In this document: in pieces, positions 18,676 to 26,041 of the stretch
Position numbering within the stretch: the stretch's first letter is position 1
How the letters are laid out: the number at the start of each line of letters is the position of its first letter
NCBI RefSeq assembly: GCF_001571225.1
Contig: NZ_BCTJ01000018.1
Location: 32,280-96,279 of the forward strand
Direction of reading: 5' to 3'
Source of the DNA: Hydrogenophaga palleronii NBRC 102513
GTDB taxonomy: Bacteria; Pseudomonadota; Gammaproteobacteria; Burkholderiales; Burkholderiaceae_C
Length of the DNA: 64,000 nt
Made by a program: the position numbers and the translations under genes
Notes under the pieces: model-generated
Seen by the model: only the letters and a program-made list of their open reading frames with translations
The model's database searches: none
What the model was told of the DNA's origin: nothing

Positions 18676-18885
18676 TCAGTCAGCTCCACAGTTCGTCTGC
18701 CCAGACCTTCCCTCGGACGAAGCACCTCGCACAGCTTCCAAGCCATGCTCTTGCGCGTACGTCAAGACCAGCACCTCGACCATGGACGCTACGGACCGGT
18801 GCTCTCTTTCCGCCGCGAGCTTCAGCAACTGCTTGACGTTTCCTGAAGTGCGGATAGACAAGGTCTCATCCTTTAGCTGCTTCAT
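18676..18885 (-). CDS. Ribbon-helix-helix (CopG-like) regulator heading the hsd operon
   Basis: A 69-residue protein starting MKQLKDETLSIRTSGNVKQL. The pattern of a short beta strand (LSIRTS) followed by two helices (NVKQLLKLAAEREHRSVASMVEVLVL) is that of an RHH/Arc DNA-binding domain. A longer frame starting at 18987 adds a Cys-rich leader and was rejected. It precedes hsdR by 16 bases, so it is the first gene of the hsdRMS-ATPase-HNH operon. A 19-base dyad lies 42-60 bases upstream of its start (18927-18945), making autoregulation likely. Such regulators can delay restriction after transfer; that role is inferred. Confidence 0.72.
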   Translation of the reverse strand: MKQLKDETLSIRTSGNVKQLLKLAAEREHRSVASMVEVLVLTYAQEHGLEAVRGASSEGRSGQTNCGAD

Positions 18886-18910
18886 GGTGGTGTATCCAAA
18901 TGTCTTGGCG

Positions 18911-18945
18911 TGCAAATGTACTGCGTTTTGCAGACATCCTGCAAA
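18911..18945 (-). promoter_or_regulatory. Operator-like dyad upstream of the RHH-hsd operon
   Basis: TTTGCAG-ACATC-CTGCAAA at 18927-18945 is a perfect 7+7 inverted repeat, and a third TGCAAA half-site lies at 18911-18916. It sits immediately upstream of the RHH gene, so it is a candidate binding site for that protein. Confidence 0.5.
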
Positions 18946-19406
18946 GCATGGTGTGCTTCTTTCCGTGTTCATGACATCTTCAGGCACCTCCAGGTTGCTC
19001 GTTGCACAATTGAATGCATGAATGCGAGCGAATCGTCTTCTTGGCCGCTATTGGTCGAATCAGTCCTTCACCGCTAGACGCCTCCTGGACAGCTCACAGT
19101 CTCATGGCGACTTCGAGGATCGAAGTGCTGCATTGCAGCGTGAGGAGCCCTTCGAACCCTCGCCACCAACGGCAGCGTAGTGGCGCATCGCTGCTAGCAA
19201 GGCGCAGCCGCGTTCAAGGGTCAATACGCAGCTCCAGCCGGTCGTATCGTTCCGTCATCAATCTAAGGCGTGGCCAACTAAGTGACGGGGCTTCCACGTG
19301 CACAAGAACCGCCCGTACCGCGCCTCTTGCAGGTCCGGTGGATGCGCAATACGTCAAGCGCATCCTCGCGAGATCAGAAGGGCGCTTTCGGGAGCGACCC
19401 CGCCCG
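18946..19406. other. Non-coding interval between the helicase cassette and the hsd operon
   Basis: About 460 bases with no convincing gene. Reading frames on both strands here are Arg/Ser/Pro-rich shadows. It should hold the promoter of the RHH-hsd operon (transcribed leftward); I see no clear -35/-10 pair or terminator. Confidence 0.5.
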
Positions 19407-22400
19407 TCAGCGGTTGAGGGCCACTCTGACGCGCTGAGCAACCATAGCTATGTGCGCCATGTCGAGCCCCGGCCCCTCCGTCGAGGTGAACAAGTTCTGG
19501 CCCTCGATGTAATCGTTGGCGGCGTACCAAGCCTTCTTTTTTTCCCAGCCCCGCCTGTAGTCGTCCCGATCAAGCATCCCGAGGTGTTCCCAGAGGATCA
19601 GCTCCCCCGCATCTGTCTCCCAACTGAAGTCGGGGCGCAGCCGGTAGGGATAGCCTTCGCCTTCCAGCCGGCGGTTGTACGCGTAGTCGCCGAGATTGAC
19701 ATCCGGGCTGGCGAAGTACGTGGCCAGCGTGAGCTCAGACTTGCTCTGCACCATGACGTTCTTGCTGGTGCGATGCACGAGGTGCTGCGCATAAGGGAAG
19801 TCGTCGCTGCAGCGCACGCCGACGGAAAAGAGGTTGGTGTTGCGCCGCGCCGTCTCAGAGTTCGTCGGCTGTGAAAGATCAAACAATGAAGCGGCATTCT
19901 TGCCCTGGATCAGCAACACGAGCCGCTTTTTCGAGCGCGTAAGCGCCGTGTAGACCAATTCGCGCGACAGAAACCGCGCCTTTTCGGGCAGTACCACGAA
20001 CACCTTGTCGAATTCGCTGCCCTGCGCCTTGTGAACGGTGAGTGCGTAGGCAAGTTCGAGAGGCCCTGAATTGCTGGAAAACTGGCCCGGGCTGAATCCG
20101 AAGCGCACGTCAGCACGCTGGGCAAAGGCAACGTTCAGATACCTGCCCTTGTTGGGCGCGGGGGCTGTGACGCCGATTTCGCCATTGGCCAGGTACATAT
20201 CATCGACTCTCGCCTTGAGCCTCCCGTTCCAGCCATCGCGCTTGCCGTTGCGCGTCAGGATGACCTTGTCGCCCCAGACGATCTCTTCGTCGCCAAGGCT
20301 CAGCCCCCACGGCTGGCGCGCGGAGTTGAGCTGCTGACGCCGGAAGGTGCCCTGGACCCAGCGGTTTATCTGGTGGATTCCATGGGACTGCAGGCGAACG
20401 GGAGAGAGCATCTGAAAGCGCTCGGCGCCATCGTGATCATCGAACGGTACGAAGCCTTCAGTGGTCAGTCCGAGCGCAGCGTTGAACCCAGTCACATCGT
20501 CCGGCGTCTTCAGCCCGAGCTCTGAAACGAACTGCTCGCCAATGAGCCGGTACAGGTCCGCAGGTGTCTGCCACGTGCACACCCGTAGGTCGTTTAGGTT
20601 CTCGCCTTCGCCCTCTTCACTGAGCACCCATTCCGCGTCGGCCGGCTGCTGCTCCCGCGTGAACCAGGAGGCAAGCTTCAGCGTGTCCGACGCCTTCCCC
20701 TGATCGGCGGTGCGCAGTTCGATGCCGAGCCTTGCCAGCGCGCTGGCCTGCGGCGAGCCATTGTCCGCGGCGTCCATGTAGGCGACCAGATCAGCGAAGG
20801 GACGGCCGACGCCGATCGGCGGCAGTTGGTTCGGATCGCCCACGAGAATGACGCGCTGGACATGAACCAGATCGAGTGCCAGCAGCGTCGCCAGCAGGTC
20901 GTCCATGGTGAGCATCGAGCACTCGTCGATAACGACGGTCTTCTCCTGCCTGTACTTCTCCTCGCCGTCGAAGTGCACCCGCTGTCGCAGACCGTCATAG
21001 CGTTTGAGCTGATACAGGAACTGCGCGACCGTCATTGCGTTCGCGTTCGCTTTCTGTGACAGCCGGACGCGCGCTTTACCGGTCGGGGCAAGAAACAGGA
21101 TGCCGCCGGTGGCAAGCTTCGCTGATTTCAGCAAGCCCGCCAGCACGGTCGTCTTCCCGGTTCCGGCGCGGCCCACTAGGACGGCCAGCTTGGCTGTCGT
21201 GATCTGCTCCAGCGCCTTAGCCTGCTCCTCCAACGCAGATACATGGCGCGGGTTGCCGAGATCAGGATTGGTGCCGTTCTCCTTCAGCGCCTCGACTATC
21301 AGCTTCTGCCAGGCCTCGCCTGTGCTCGGCAGCCTTGCCGTTGCTCGGCCACTGAGCAGTTTGCCAAGCCGAATCTCCCGGTCCTGAAGCTCTTTGAGCT
21401 GCAGGCATTGCACGGCTTCATCGGTTTCGTGGTTCAGCAACAGCCGCAGCCGGGACACCTCATCGGCCAGCAGCGCTTCGTTGCCGTTGAGCCAGTCCAC
21501 GGGCACTTCACAGGGCTGCGCGAGATTGAGCTTGCCCAGGGCCAGTAGCGCTTCAAGATCGGACAACAGCGCGTCGCCCTGCACGGCCGCGGCGCGCAGA
21601 ACGGCAACCAGCCCCGCACGCACGCGCCTGCCATCAAGCGGCGAATCCACGCGCGAAGGCTCTTCGACGGGATGAGCTGCGCGAATTGCGCTGTCCGGCA
21701 TGACTCCGCGATCGACGGTGGCCAGTGAGATGGCGTTGTCCTTGTCATCGCCGATGTCGCATTCGGCGATGCGATAGGGGTTCCCGATGATCGCTGCGTC
21801 CGATACAGGCTGCCGCGACGCATTCTTGCGCCGGTTCGGGTCAAGCCACCGCTTCGCCTGCGACGCGCTCAGGCTCATCCGGGACAGTAGCCGGACCAGG
21901 GCCCGCCGTTCTTCCGAAAGACCGGTCCAGGTGTTAGCAACGGCTGCTATGTCGGCTTTGTAGGCGCTCTGCGGTGGCGCCGCTTTGCCGCGCAGGATGA
22001 GGTCGATGACTGGCCAGGGATCGTCCGTCGACTTTACAGATCCTTTGGCAATCAGCTCCAGCACCAGTGACGTGCCCAGCCGCATGCCGAGGGCCTCCAG
22101 GACAGGGCCGGCTCCAGGAAAGGCGCCGCGATCCTGCCAGGTGTTCTCGATCTGCGCGTTGAGCCATTCTTCGCGGTTGTCCCAGGGGCCAGGCGCTATC
22201 CCGTGCTCCTTGATCTTCCGAACTGCAGAGAGGCATTTGGTCAGAACCGACAGCGCAACATCGGCAGTTGACAGCTCACCTGCGTAGGAGAACGACATCA
22301 CATCGACGGCTTCGGGCACGACTGCAATCTCATCGAGCAGCGACCGGCGGCGTGCATCCTCGGCAGCGTCGCCGGTTGGCTGCAGATAGTCGTGGTAAGG

Positions 22401-23102
22401 CAAGATGAAGCCCGCCTTCCCTTCCGGCCTGATCGAGTGCTGGAACTTGCCGTCCCACAGCGGATAGGTGTCGCCCGAGATCGAAGTGTCGTACTCAATC
22501 ACGGGAGCGCGAGACTCGACAAGACCGACACCGACCACGAGGCGGGAATAGGCTTCTTCCAATGGGTGGCCGCTCTTTGTGTAGAAGAACACCAGCGAAC
22601 GACCCGCGGTCAGTCTGCCGAAAAAGAGGTTGCAGATGGCGCGCTGGCGGGTTTTGGAGAAGACCCAGGGTGAAGGGAAAGGTGGCTCCTCGTCAGGGGG
22701 AAGCTCCTCGGGAAGCTGTGATTGCAATTCGTCCTGATTTCCGCGCAACATCCAGTAGAAGGGCACTGCAAACGTCGAGTACGGCTGGACAGGAATGTTT
22801 GTCTTCAGCAGGTGGCCGTGCGTTTCCTGCGTCTTCTTGTTGCTGGCATATGGATGCTCAACGGTCCTGATCCACTGGTGTTGATTCATGAAGGCGGTTG
22901 ACTCGTCCTTGCATGGCGGCAGGTCAGCAGGCGGGATGTCGGCGAACAACCTGCCTTTGAATTGGACCTCCTTCAGGTCAATCCGGCTGGAGCGGATGCG
23001 TTCGAGGTCGAGGCAGTATGAATTCAGCAGCGGATCGTTGCAAACCGTTCCGTTCCAGCGGTTGTCATGCCACGCAACTCGAACATTCAAATGAAAAGTC
23101 AT
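19407..23102 (-). CDS. Large RecD-like SF1B helicase with C-terminal nuclease-like domain
   Basis: A 1231-residue protein starting MTFHLNVRVAWHDNRWNG. The first 640 residues hold a conserved-looking Cys-containing module (WHDNRWNGTVCNDP, about 11-24) and no catalytic motif I recognise. The helicase half is RecD/RecD2-type: Walker A GRAGTGKTT (near 645), DECSMLTMDDLL, GDPNQLPPIGVGRPFADL, and ALTVHKAQGSEFDKVFVVLP with LVYTALTRSKKRLVLL. Near the C-terminus (about 1150-1200) RPDFSWETDAGELILWEHLG followed by Y-x-W-x-K resembles the PD-(D/E)xK-like tail of some defence helicases, with E-H in place of ExK. The start overlaps the stop of the winged-helix gene by one base. Function is likely anti-phage DNA processing; this is inferred. 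Confidence 0.8.
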   Translation of the reverse strand: MTFHLNVRVAWHDNRWNGTVCNDPLLNSYCLDLERIRSSRIDLKEVQFKGRLFADIPPADLPPCKDESTAFMNQHQWIRTVEHPYASNKKTQETHGHLLKTNIPVQPYSTFAVPFYWMLRGNQDELQSQLPEELPPDEEPPFPSPWVFSKTRQRAICNLFFGRLTAGRSLVFFYTKSGHPLEEAYSRLVVGVGLVESRAPVIEYDTSISGDTYPLWDGKFQHSIRPEGKAGFILPYHDYLQPTGDAAEDARRRSLLDEIAVVPEAVDVMSFSYAGELSTADVALSVLTKCLSAVRKIKEHGIAPGPWDNREEWLNAQIENTWQDRGAFPGAGPVLEALGMRLGTSLVLELIAKGSVKSTDDPWPVIDLILRGKAAPPQSAYKADIAAVANTWTGLSEERRALVRLLSRMSLSASQAKRWLDPNRRKNASRQPVSDAAIIGNPYRIAECDIGDDKDNAISLATVDRGVMPDSAIRAAHPVEEPSRVDSPLDGRRVRAGLVAVLRAAAVQGDALLSDLEALLALGKLNLAQPCEVPVDWLNGNEALLADEVSRLRLLLNHETDEAVQCLQLKELQDREIRLGKLLSGRATARLPSTGEAWQKLIVEALKENGTNPDLGNPRHVSALEEQAKALEQITTAKLAVLVGRAGTGKTTVLAGLLKSAKLATGGILFLAPTGKARVRLSQKANANAMTVAQFLYQLKRYDGLRQRVHFDGEEKYRQEKTVVIDECSMLTMDDLLATLLALDLVHVQRVILVGDPNQLPPIGVGRPFADLVAYMDAADNGSPQASALARLGIELRTADQGKASDTLKLASWFTREQQPADAEWVLSEEGEGENLNDLRVCTWQTPADLYRLIGEQFVSELGLKTPDDVTGFNAALGLTTEGFVPFDDHDGAERFQMLSPVRLQSHGIHQINRWVQGTFRRQQLNSARQPWGLSLGDEEIVWGDKVILTRNGKRDGWNGRLKARVDDMYLANGEIGVTAPAPNKGRYLNVAFAQRADVRFGFSPGQFSSNSGPLELAYALTVHKAQGSEFDKVFVVLPEKARFLSRELVYTALTRSKKRLVLLIQGKNAASLFDLSQPTNSETARRNTNLFSVGVRCSDDFPYAQHLVHRTSKNVMVQSKSELTLATYFASPDVNLGDYAYNRRLEGEGYPYRLRPDFSWETDAGELILWEHLGMLDRDDYRRGWEKKKAWYAANDYIEGQNLFTSTEGPGLDMAHIAMVAQRVRVALNR

Positions 23103-23494
23103 CAGCAGTCTTCCATTGCATTGAACTGGCGCGAGCCTGAGTCGTCGAGGCTGCTCCGTTGAATGTAGCGTAGTGCGACCCGAGCAATCAGAATCAAGCT
23201 GGGGGAAGCCCAGGGCATGCGCCCCTTGCGGGTGACATGTATGAAACCGGCATCGATGAGTTCCTTCTTCGCCCGATACAAGGTCGTGCGCGACCGCCAG
23301 CCTCGTTCGCTGACCTGCGACCACGCGACGGTCAGATCGCCATTGTTGTCGCCACGATATTGACCGATCAAGTCAAAGAGCAGCTTGCAAGCAAATGAGC
23401 TCAACGCGTAGAACGCGGGGCATTCAAAAACACTGTAAACGATGCCCACGAAGTTCTCGTCGAACTTGCTGCCCTTGTGCCTTTTCTTAGCCAT
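23102..23494 (-). CDS. Winged-helix DNA-binding protein coupled to the helicase
   Basis: A 130-residue basic protein starting MAKKRHKGSKFDENFVGIVY. Residues 30-105 look like a winged helix: ACKLLFDLIGQYRGDNNGDL, then WSQVSERGWRSRTTLYRAKKELIDAGFI as helix-turn-helix, then the wing HVTRKGRMPWAS. Similar proteins are common in AlpA-containing islands and resemble replication-initiator-like HTH proteins. The longer frame from 23716 was rejected because the added sequence is Cys/Ala-rich and lacks a ribosome-binding site. Its TGA overlaps the ATG of the helicase gene, so both are made together. It may guide the helicase or regulate the cassette. Confidence 0.7.
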   Translation of the reverse strand: MAKKRHKGSKFDENFVGIVYSVFECPAFYALSSFACKLLFDLIGQYRGDNNGDLTVAWSQVSERGWRSRTTLYRAKKELIDAGFIHVTRKGRMPWASPSLILIARVALRYIQRSSLDDSGSRQFNAMEDC

Positions 23495-23817
23495 GGCCGC
23501 TCTCCCCAAGTTGAGAAAGGCGAAGCAGCAATATTGAACACCTACCAGGCCCGTGGTAGCCAACGCCGCCAGATTCTGCAGGCCCGGACGATGGTCCGCC
23601 TCCGCCATCAAGCTGCCAAACGATTGCATGCATGCAAGTCTTCGATGTAGACATGTGCATGGGTACGTTGATCGCTTTGCAATGCAGAGCGCCGCGACGA
23701 TGTGAACGGCGGGCACCGATCGAGGGCACCCTGGAACGAGCGGACACCAGAGTTGGGGCGATGGCGATGCGGTCTACCACCATACGGCAGGCATCCAGAT
23801 TGGTCGTCGCCAACATC
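23495..23817. other. Interval between the winged-helix gene and alpA
   Basis: About 320 bases. A minus-strand frame (23487-23816) is open but Arg/Ser/Gly-rich with no family resemblance, so I do not call it. The palindrome TTGCATGCATGCAA near 23617-23640 is the only obvious local structure. The promoter of the helicase cassette could be here. Confidence 0.4.
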
Positions 23818-24066
23818 TCAGAAGTCCACGGAGAGTTCGACGCGTTTGGCGTGCAGGCGGATCACGAGCGCGCGAATTTCGCACTCTGTTTTGCCAGCAA
23901 TGCGTGCAATATTGATCGCACGCACCTCGTCAGCGGGCCAGCCGACAGAACGCTGGCCGATGGCCACGGGCTTCGTGAAGGTGCCCGCCTTGATGGCGTT
24001 GTAGATCGATGCGTGCGAGCGGTAGCCGGTCTCAGCCTTGACCTGTGGCAGTCGGATAATCTGCAT
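23818..24066 (-). CDS. AlpA-family phage/island regulator
   Basis: An 82-residue protein starting MQIIRLPQVKAETGYRSHAS. The pattern I-R-L-P-x-V-x-x-x-T-G-x-S-x-x-x-I-Y, then G-x-F-x-x-P and GWPADEVRAI, is the AlpA/Phage_AlpA helix-turn-helix signature, with Y-R-S-H-A in place of the usual LSRST. AlpA proteins activate integrase or excision in P4-like elements. The ATG at 24066 has a GGAAG ribosome-binding site five bases upstream; an in-frame TTG 12 bases further upstream was rejected. It sits downstream of the integrase in the same direction, separated by the integrase terminator. Confidence 0.85.
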   Translation of the reverse strand: MQIIRLPQVKAETGYRSHASIYNAIKAGTFTKPVAIGQRSVGWPADEVRAINIARIAGKTECEIRALVIRLHAKRVELSVDF

Positions 24067-24144
24067 TTCGTCTTCCAAAGAAAGCTAGGGAGCACTGATT
24101 TAGTAACCTGCCACGTAGAGCTCCGGACATTTGTTCAAGTCAAA

Positions 24145-24173
24145 AACAAAAAAAAGCGACCCACCGGGGTCGC
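24145..24173 (-). terminator. Rho-independent terminator of the integrase gene
   Basis: Minus strand: stem GCGACCC, loop CGGT, stem GGGTCGC followed by eight T residues. It lies about 32 bases past the integrase stop. Confidence 0.88.
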
Positions 24174-24204
24174 TCGTGTGCGAAAAGACAACAGCGCGGG
24201 CGGA

Positions 24205-25491
24205 TCAAGCCGCTTGCAACTGGTGGACCTTCGCGCCCGCCATCAGCGCGTCTAGATAGTCGGCCCACTTTTGCATCATCGCCGCGCGCTGCCTAAGGTA
24301 GGTCGTGCGGTTATAGGCGCGGCCGTTGGCGTCCTTCACCGAGTGGGCCAGTTGGGCCTCGATCACCAGGGGATCGCATTCCAGGCGCTCGGTGAGCATG
24401 GTCCTGGCGGTCGCGCGGAAGCCATGCCAAGTTTGGATGTCTGACGTGTAGCCCATGGAAATCAGAGCCGTGCGCACCGAGTTCTCGGACATCGGACGCT
24501 CATGATTACGCTCGCCGGGGAACACCATGGCGCCGTGGCCGGTGTAGCCCTTGAGGCCTTGAAGAATCTCGACAGCCTGGCGCGACAGGGGCACCAAGTG
24601 CGGGTCGCCATTCTCCTTGCCGTCCTTGGTGCGCTTCATGCGCGCGGCCGGAATGGTCCACAACGCAGCGTCTAGGTCAATTTCGATCCACCGCGCCGCC
24701 CTGAGCTCACCAGGACGCAGCAACAGCAAAGGGGCAAGCTGCAGCGCGGCACGCACAACAGGGCCACCTCGGTAGGCGCGCGTAGCGCGCAGCAGCTTGC
24801 CAAACTCCACCGGGTCCACGATGGCCGCAAAGTGTTTGCCCCGGTAAGGCACTAGCGCGCCCTTCAGGTCAGTCGTGATGTCGCGCGTGGCGCGGCCAGT
24901 CGCGACGGCATACCGCCAAATCTGCCGGCACAACATGAGGCCACGGTCGGCCGTCTCGATCGCGCCGCGCTCTTCGGTCTTGCGGATGGTCGCCAGCAGC
25001 TCGACGGGCTCGATGTCCTTGATACGGCGCTCGCCGATCCAAGGGAACAGGTCGCGCTCAAGCTGGCGCTTCGACCTGCTGGCGTGCGCATCGCTCCATT
25101 GAGGCGCCTGCTTCTCGTACCACTCCAAGGCCGCGGCCTTGAAGCTGTCACCGGTGGGGTTCAACGCCTTTAGCTTTTCGAGCTTCCTCGCCAGCGTGGG
25201 GTCGGTGCCGTCGGCGCGCTGCAAGCGGGCCGCATCGCGCGCACGCCGCGCGGCCACCAGGCTCACGGCCGGATAGCTGCCCAGCGCCAGGCGCGAGTCG
25301 CTACTGCCCTTGCGGAATTTCCAGAACCACCGCTTGGAGCCGTTGGGGCTGACCTCCAGATACAGCCCGCCCGAGTCGGTTAGGCGCTCACGCTTCTTGT
25401 CGGCCGGGCAGGTGGCGTTTTTGCAGTGGGCATCGGTCAGCAAGTGGGCTCCTATCGAGCTTGTTCCCCACATTATTGCCTGAACGGCCAT
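24205..25491 (-). CDS. P4-type tyrosine integrase
   Basis: A tyrosine recombinase of about 428 residues. The N-terminal arm-binding DUF4102 domain is seen as RERLTDSGGLYLEVSPNGSK, then a core-binding SAM-like domain (about 105-200). The catalytic domain has R in LLLRPGELRAARW, HGFRATARTML with H and R, and a C-terminal region ending near ALMAGAKVHQLQAA. The catalytic tyrosine is presumably in NRTTYLRQRAAM. It is the gene nearest the ssrA 3' end, as expected for an element using that site. The start is uncertain: ATGs at 25491 and 25473 are both possible, and the 5' end overlaps the arm-type repeats at 25461-25514, which could allow autoregulation. Confidence 0.93.
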   Translation of the reverse strand: MAVQAIMWGTSSIGAHLLTDAHCKNATCPADKKRERLTDSGGLYLEVSPNGSKRWFWKFRKGSSDSRLALGSYPAVSLVAARRARDAARLQRADGTDPTLARKLEKLKALNPTGDSFKAAALEWYEKQAPQWSDAHASRSKRQLERDLFPWIGERRIKDIEPVELLATIRKTEERGAIETADRGLMLCRQIWRYAVATGRATRDITTDLKGALVPYRGKHFAAIVDPVEFGKLLRATRAYRGGPVVRAALQLAPLLLLRPGELRAARWIEIDLDAALWTIPAARMKRTKDGKENGDPHLVPLSRQAVEILQGLKGYTGHGAMVFPGERNHERPMSENSVRTALISMGYTSDIQTWHGFRATARTMLTERLECDPLVIEAQLAHSVKDANGRAYNRTTYLRQRAAMMQKWADYLDALMAGAKVHQLQAA

Positions 25492-25514
25492 TTGTTCCCC
25501 ACGACGTTCCCCAC
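25461..25514 (+). repeat. Right cluster of integrase arm-type repeats
   Basis: TTGTTCCCCAC occurs at 25461-25471 and 25492-25502, and GTTCCCCAC at 25506-25514. They share sequence and orientation with the pair at 8944-8966. The cluster overlaps the start region of the integrase gene. Confidence 0.7.
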
Positions 25515-25579
25515 AAGGGGTAAAGACGCCCTTGGAAGCCCCTATACCTTCCTGCAAATTAGATTGTTGATTTTTAAAG

Positions 25580-25612
25580 AAAAAATGCCGCCAACGGTAT
25601 GTCGTTAGCGGC
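25580..25612 (-). terminator. Replacement terminator downstream of ssrA, carried by the island
   Basis: Minus strand: stem GCCGCTAACG, six-base loop, stem CGTTGGCGGC (one G-T pair) followed by ATTTTTT. It lies 15 bases past the tmRNA 3' end but inside the island boundary. Confidence 0.85.
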
Positions 25613-25626
25613 CTTTATCAGGTCGT

Positions 25627-25650
25627 ATGGTGGAGCTGGGGGGATTCGAA
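25627..25650 (+). repeat. Right att-like repeat (tmRNA 3' end)
   Basis: This is the CCA end and T-arm side of the tRNA-like domain of ssrA, the usual crossover site of P4-like integrases. An imperfect direct copy is at 8868-8890. Confidence 0.55.
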
Positions 25651-26004
25651 CCCCCGTCCGCAAGCCTTTTTCGAGCAGTTCTACATGTGTAGCCGTCTGA
25701 TTTGGGTCTCGCCGCCCGAGTCGCGCAGTGGCACGCTAAACGGGAAGCCAGCATCCTTGAATCTCATCCTGCGCCAAGGTGCCCGACGCAGAACCAGCCG
25801 ATGTAAATTACCTTGCAGCCGGGAGGTCTTGCGACCCCCTTGCCCAGCCCATCGGCCTGCTGTTGCAAGGCTCACCGGTGTTTAAGCGGCGAGTGCGAAA
25901 CGTTCGTCGTTTGCAGTTGGTTTTTTTCTGCTGATTTACGAGGTGACAGAACCTCGACATGCCCTGCTGCGCGTCCGAACCCACGTCGAAACCAGTGCAG
26001 CCCC
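25628..26004 (-). ncRNA. ssrA: Transfer-messenger RNA (tmRNA)
   Basis: The gene is 377 nt. The 5' end GGGGCUG pairs with 3' CAGCUCC followed by encoded ACCA, closing the acceptor stem. The 5' D-loop region has UGGUUUCGACGUGG and the 3' T-arm has GGGGGUUCGAAUCCCCC. The tag reading frame at 25882-25914 (minus) encodes ANDERFALAA then TAA, the expected betaproteobacterial degradation tag. It rescues stalled ribosomes with SmpB. The 3' end is the island's integration site, yet the gene is intact. Confidence 0.97.
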
Positions 26005-26013
26005 AGGAGATGG

Positions 26014-26041
26014 AGTTTAAGGCAGTTCCAGCAATTTCAAG
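26014..26041 (-). promoter_or_regulatory. Probable sigma-70 promoter of ssrA
   Basis: Minus strand CTTGAA (26036-26041), a 16-base spacer and TAAACT (26014-26019), with nine bases to the mature 5' end. The -10 hexamer contains the stop codon TAA of gph. The -35 match is weak. Confidence 0.45.

Larger units (their letters stand above)
8868..25650. mobile_element. Integrated genomic island at the 3' end of ssrA carrying defence genes
   Basis: The island runs from an imperfect copy of the tmRNA 3' end (8868-8890) to the real one (25627-25650), about 16.8 kb. It carries a P4-type integrase next to the right end, an AlpA-like regulator, and direct repeats of TTGTTCCCCAC inside both ends. Cargo is a type I RM operon with a coupled ATPase/HNH pair and a RecD-like helicase cassette. 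No phage structural, conjugation or transposase genes are seen, so it is probably a satellite-like or mobilisable element that depends on a helper. Base composition between 9.1 and 12.3 kb is visibly more AT-rich than the flanking chromosome. Neighbouring genes on both sides are ordinary chromosomal genes. Confidence 0.85.

Noticed and set aside
19014..19874. Plus-strand frame at the 3' end of the helicase gene
   Set aside because: The first third is Arg/Ser-rich and the rest is antisense to the helicase C-terminus; no family resemblance.
23487..23816. Minus-strand 109-residue frame between alpA and the winged-helix gene
   Set aside because: It starts right after alpA but its composition is not protein-like and it overlaps the start of the winged-helix gene.
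8944..25514. CRISPR array made of the TTGTTCCCCAC repeats
   Set aside because: Only short copies with irregular spacing at two distant places and no cas genes; they fit integrase arm sites.
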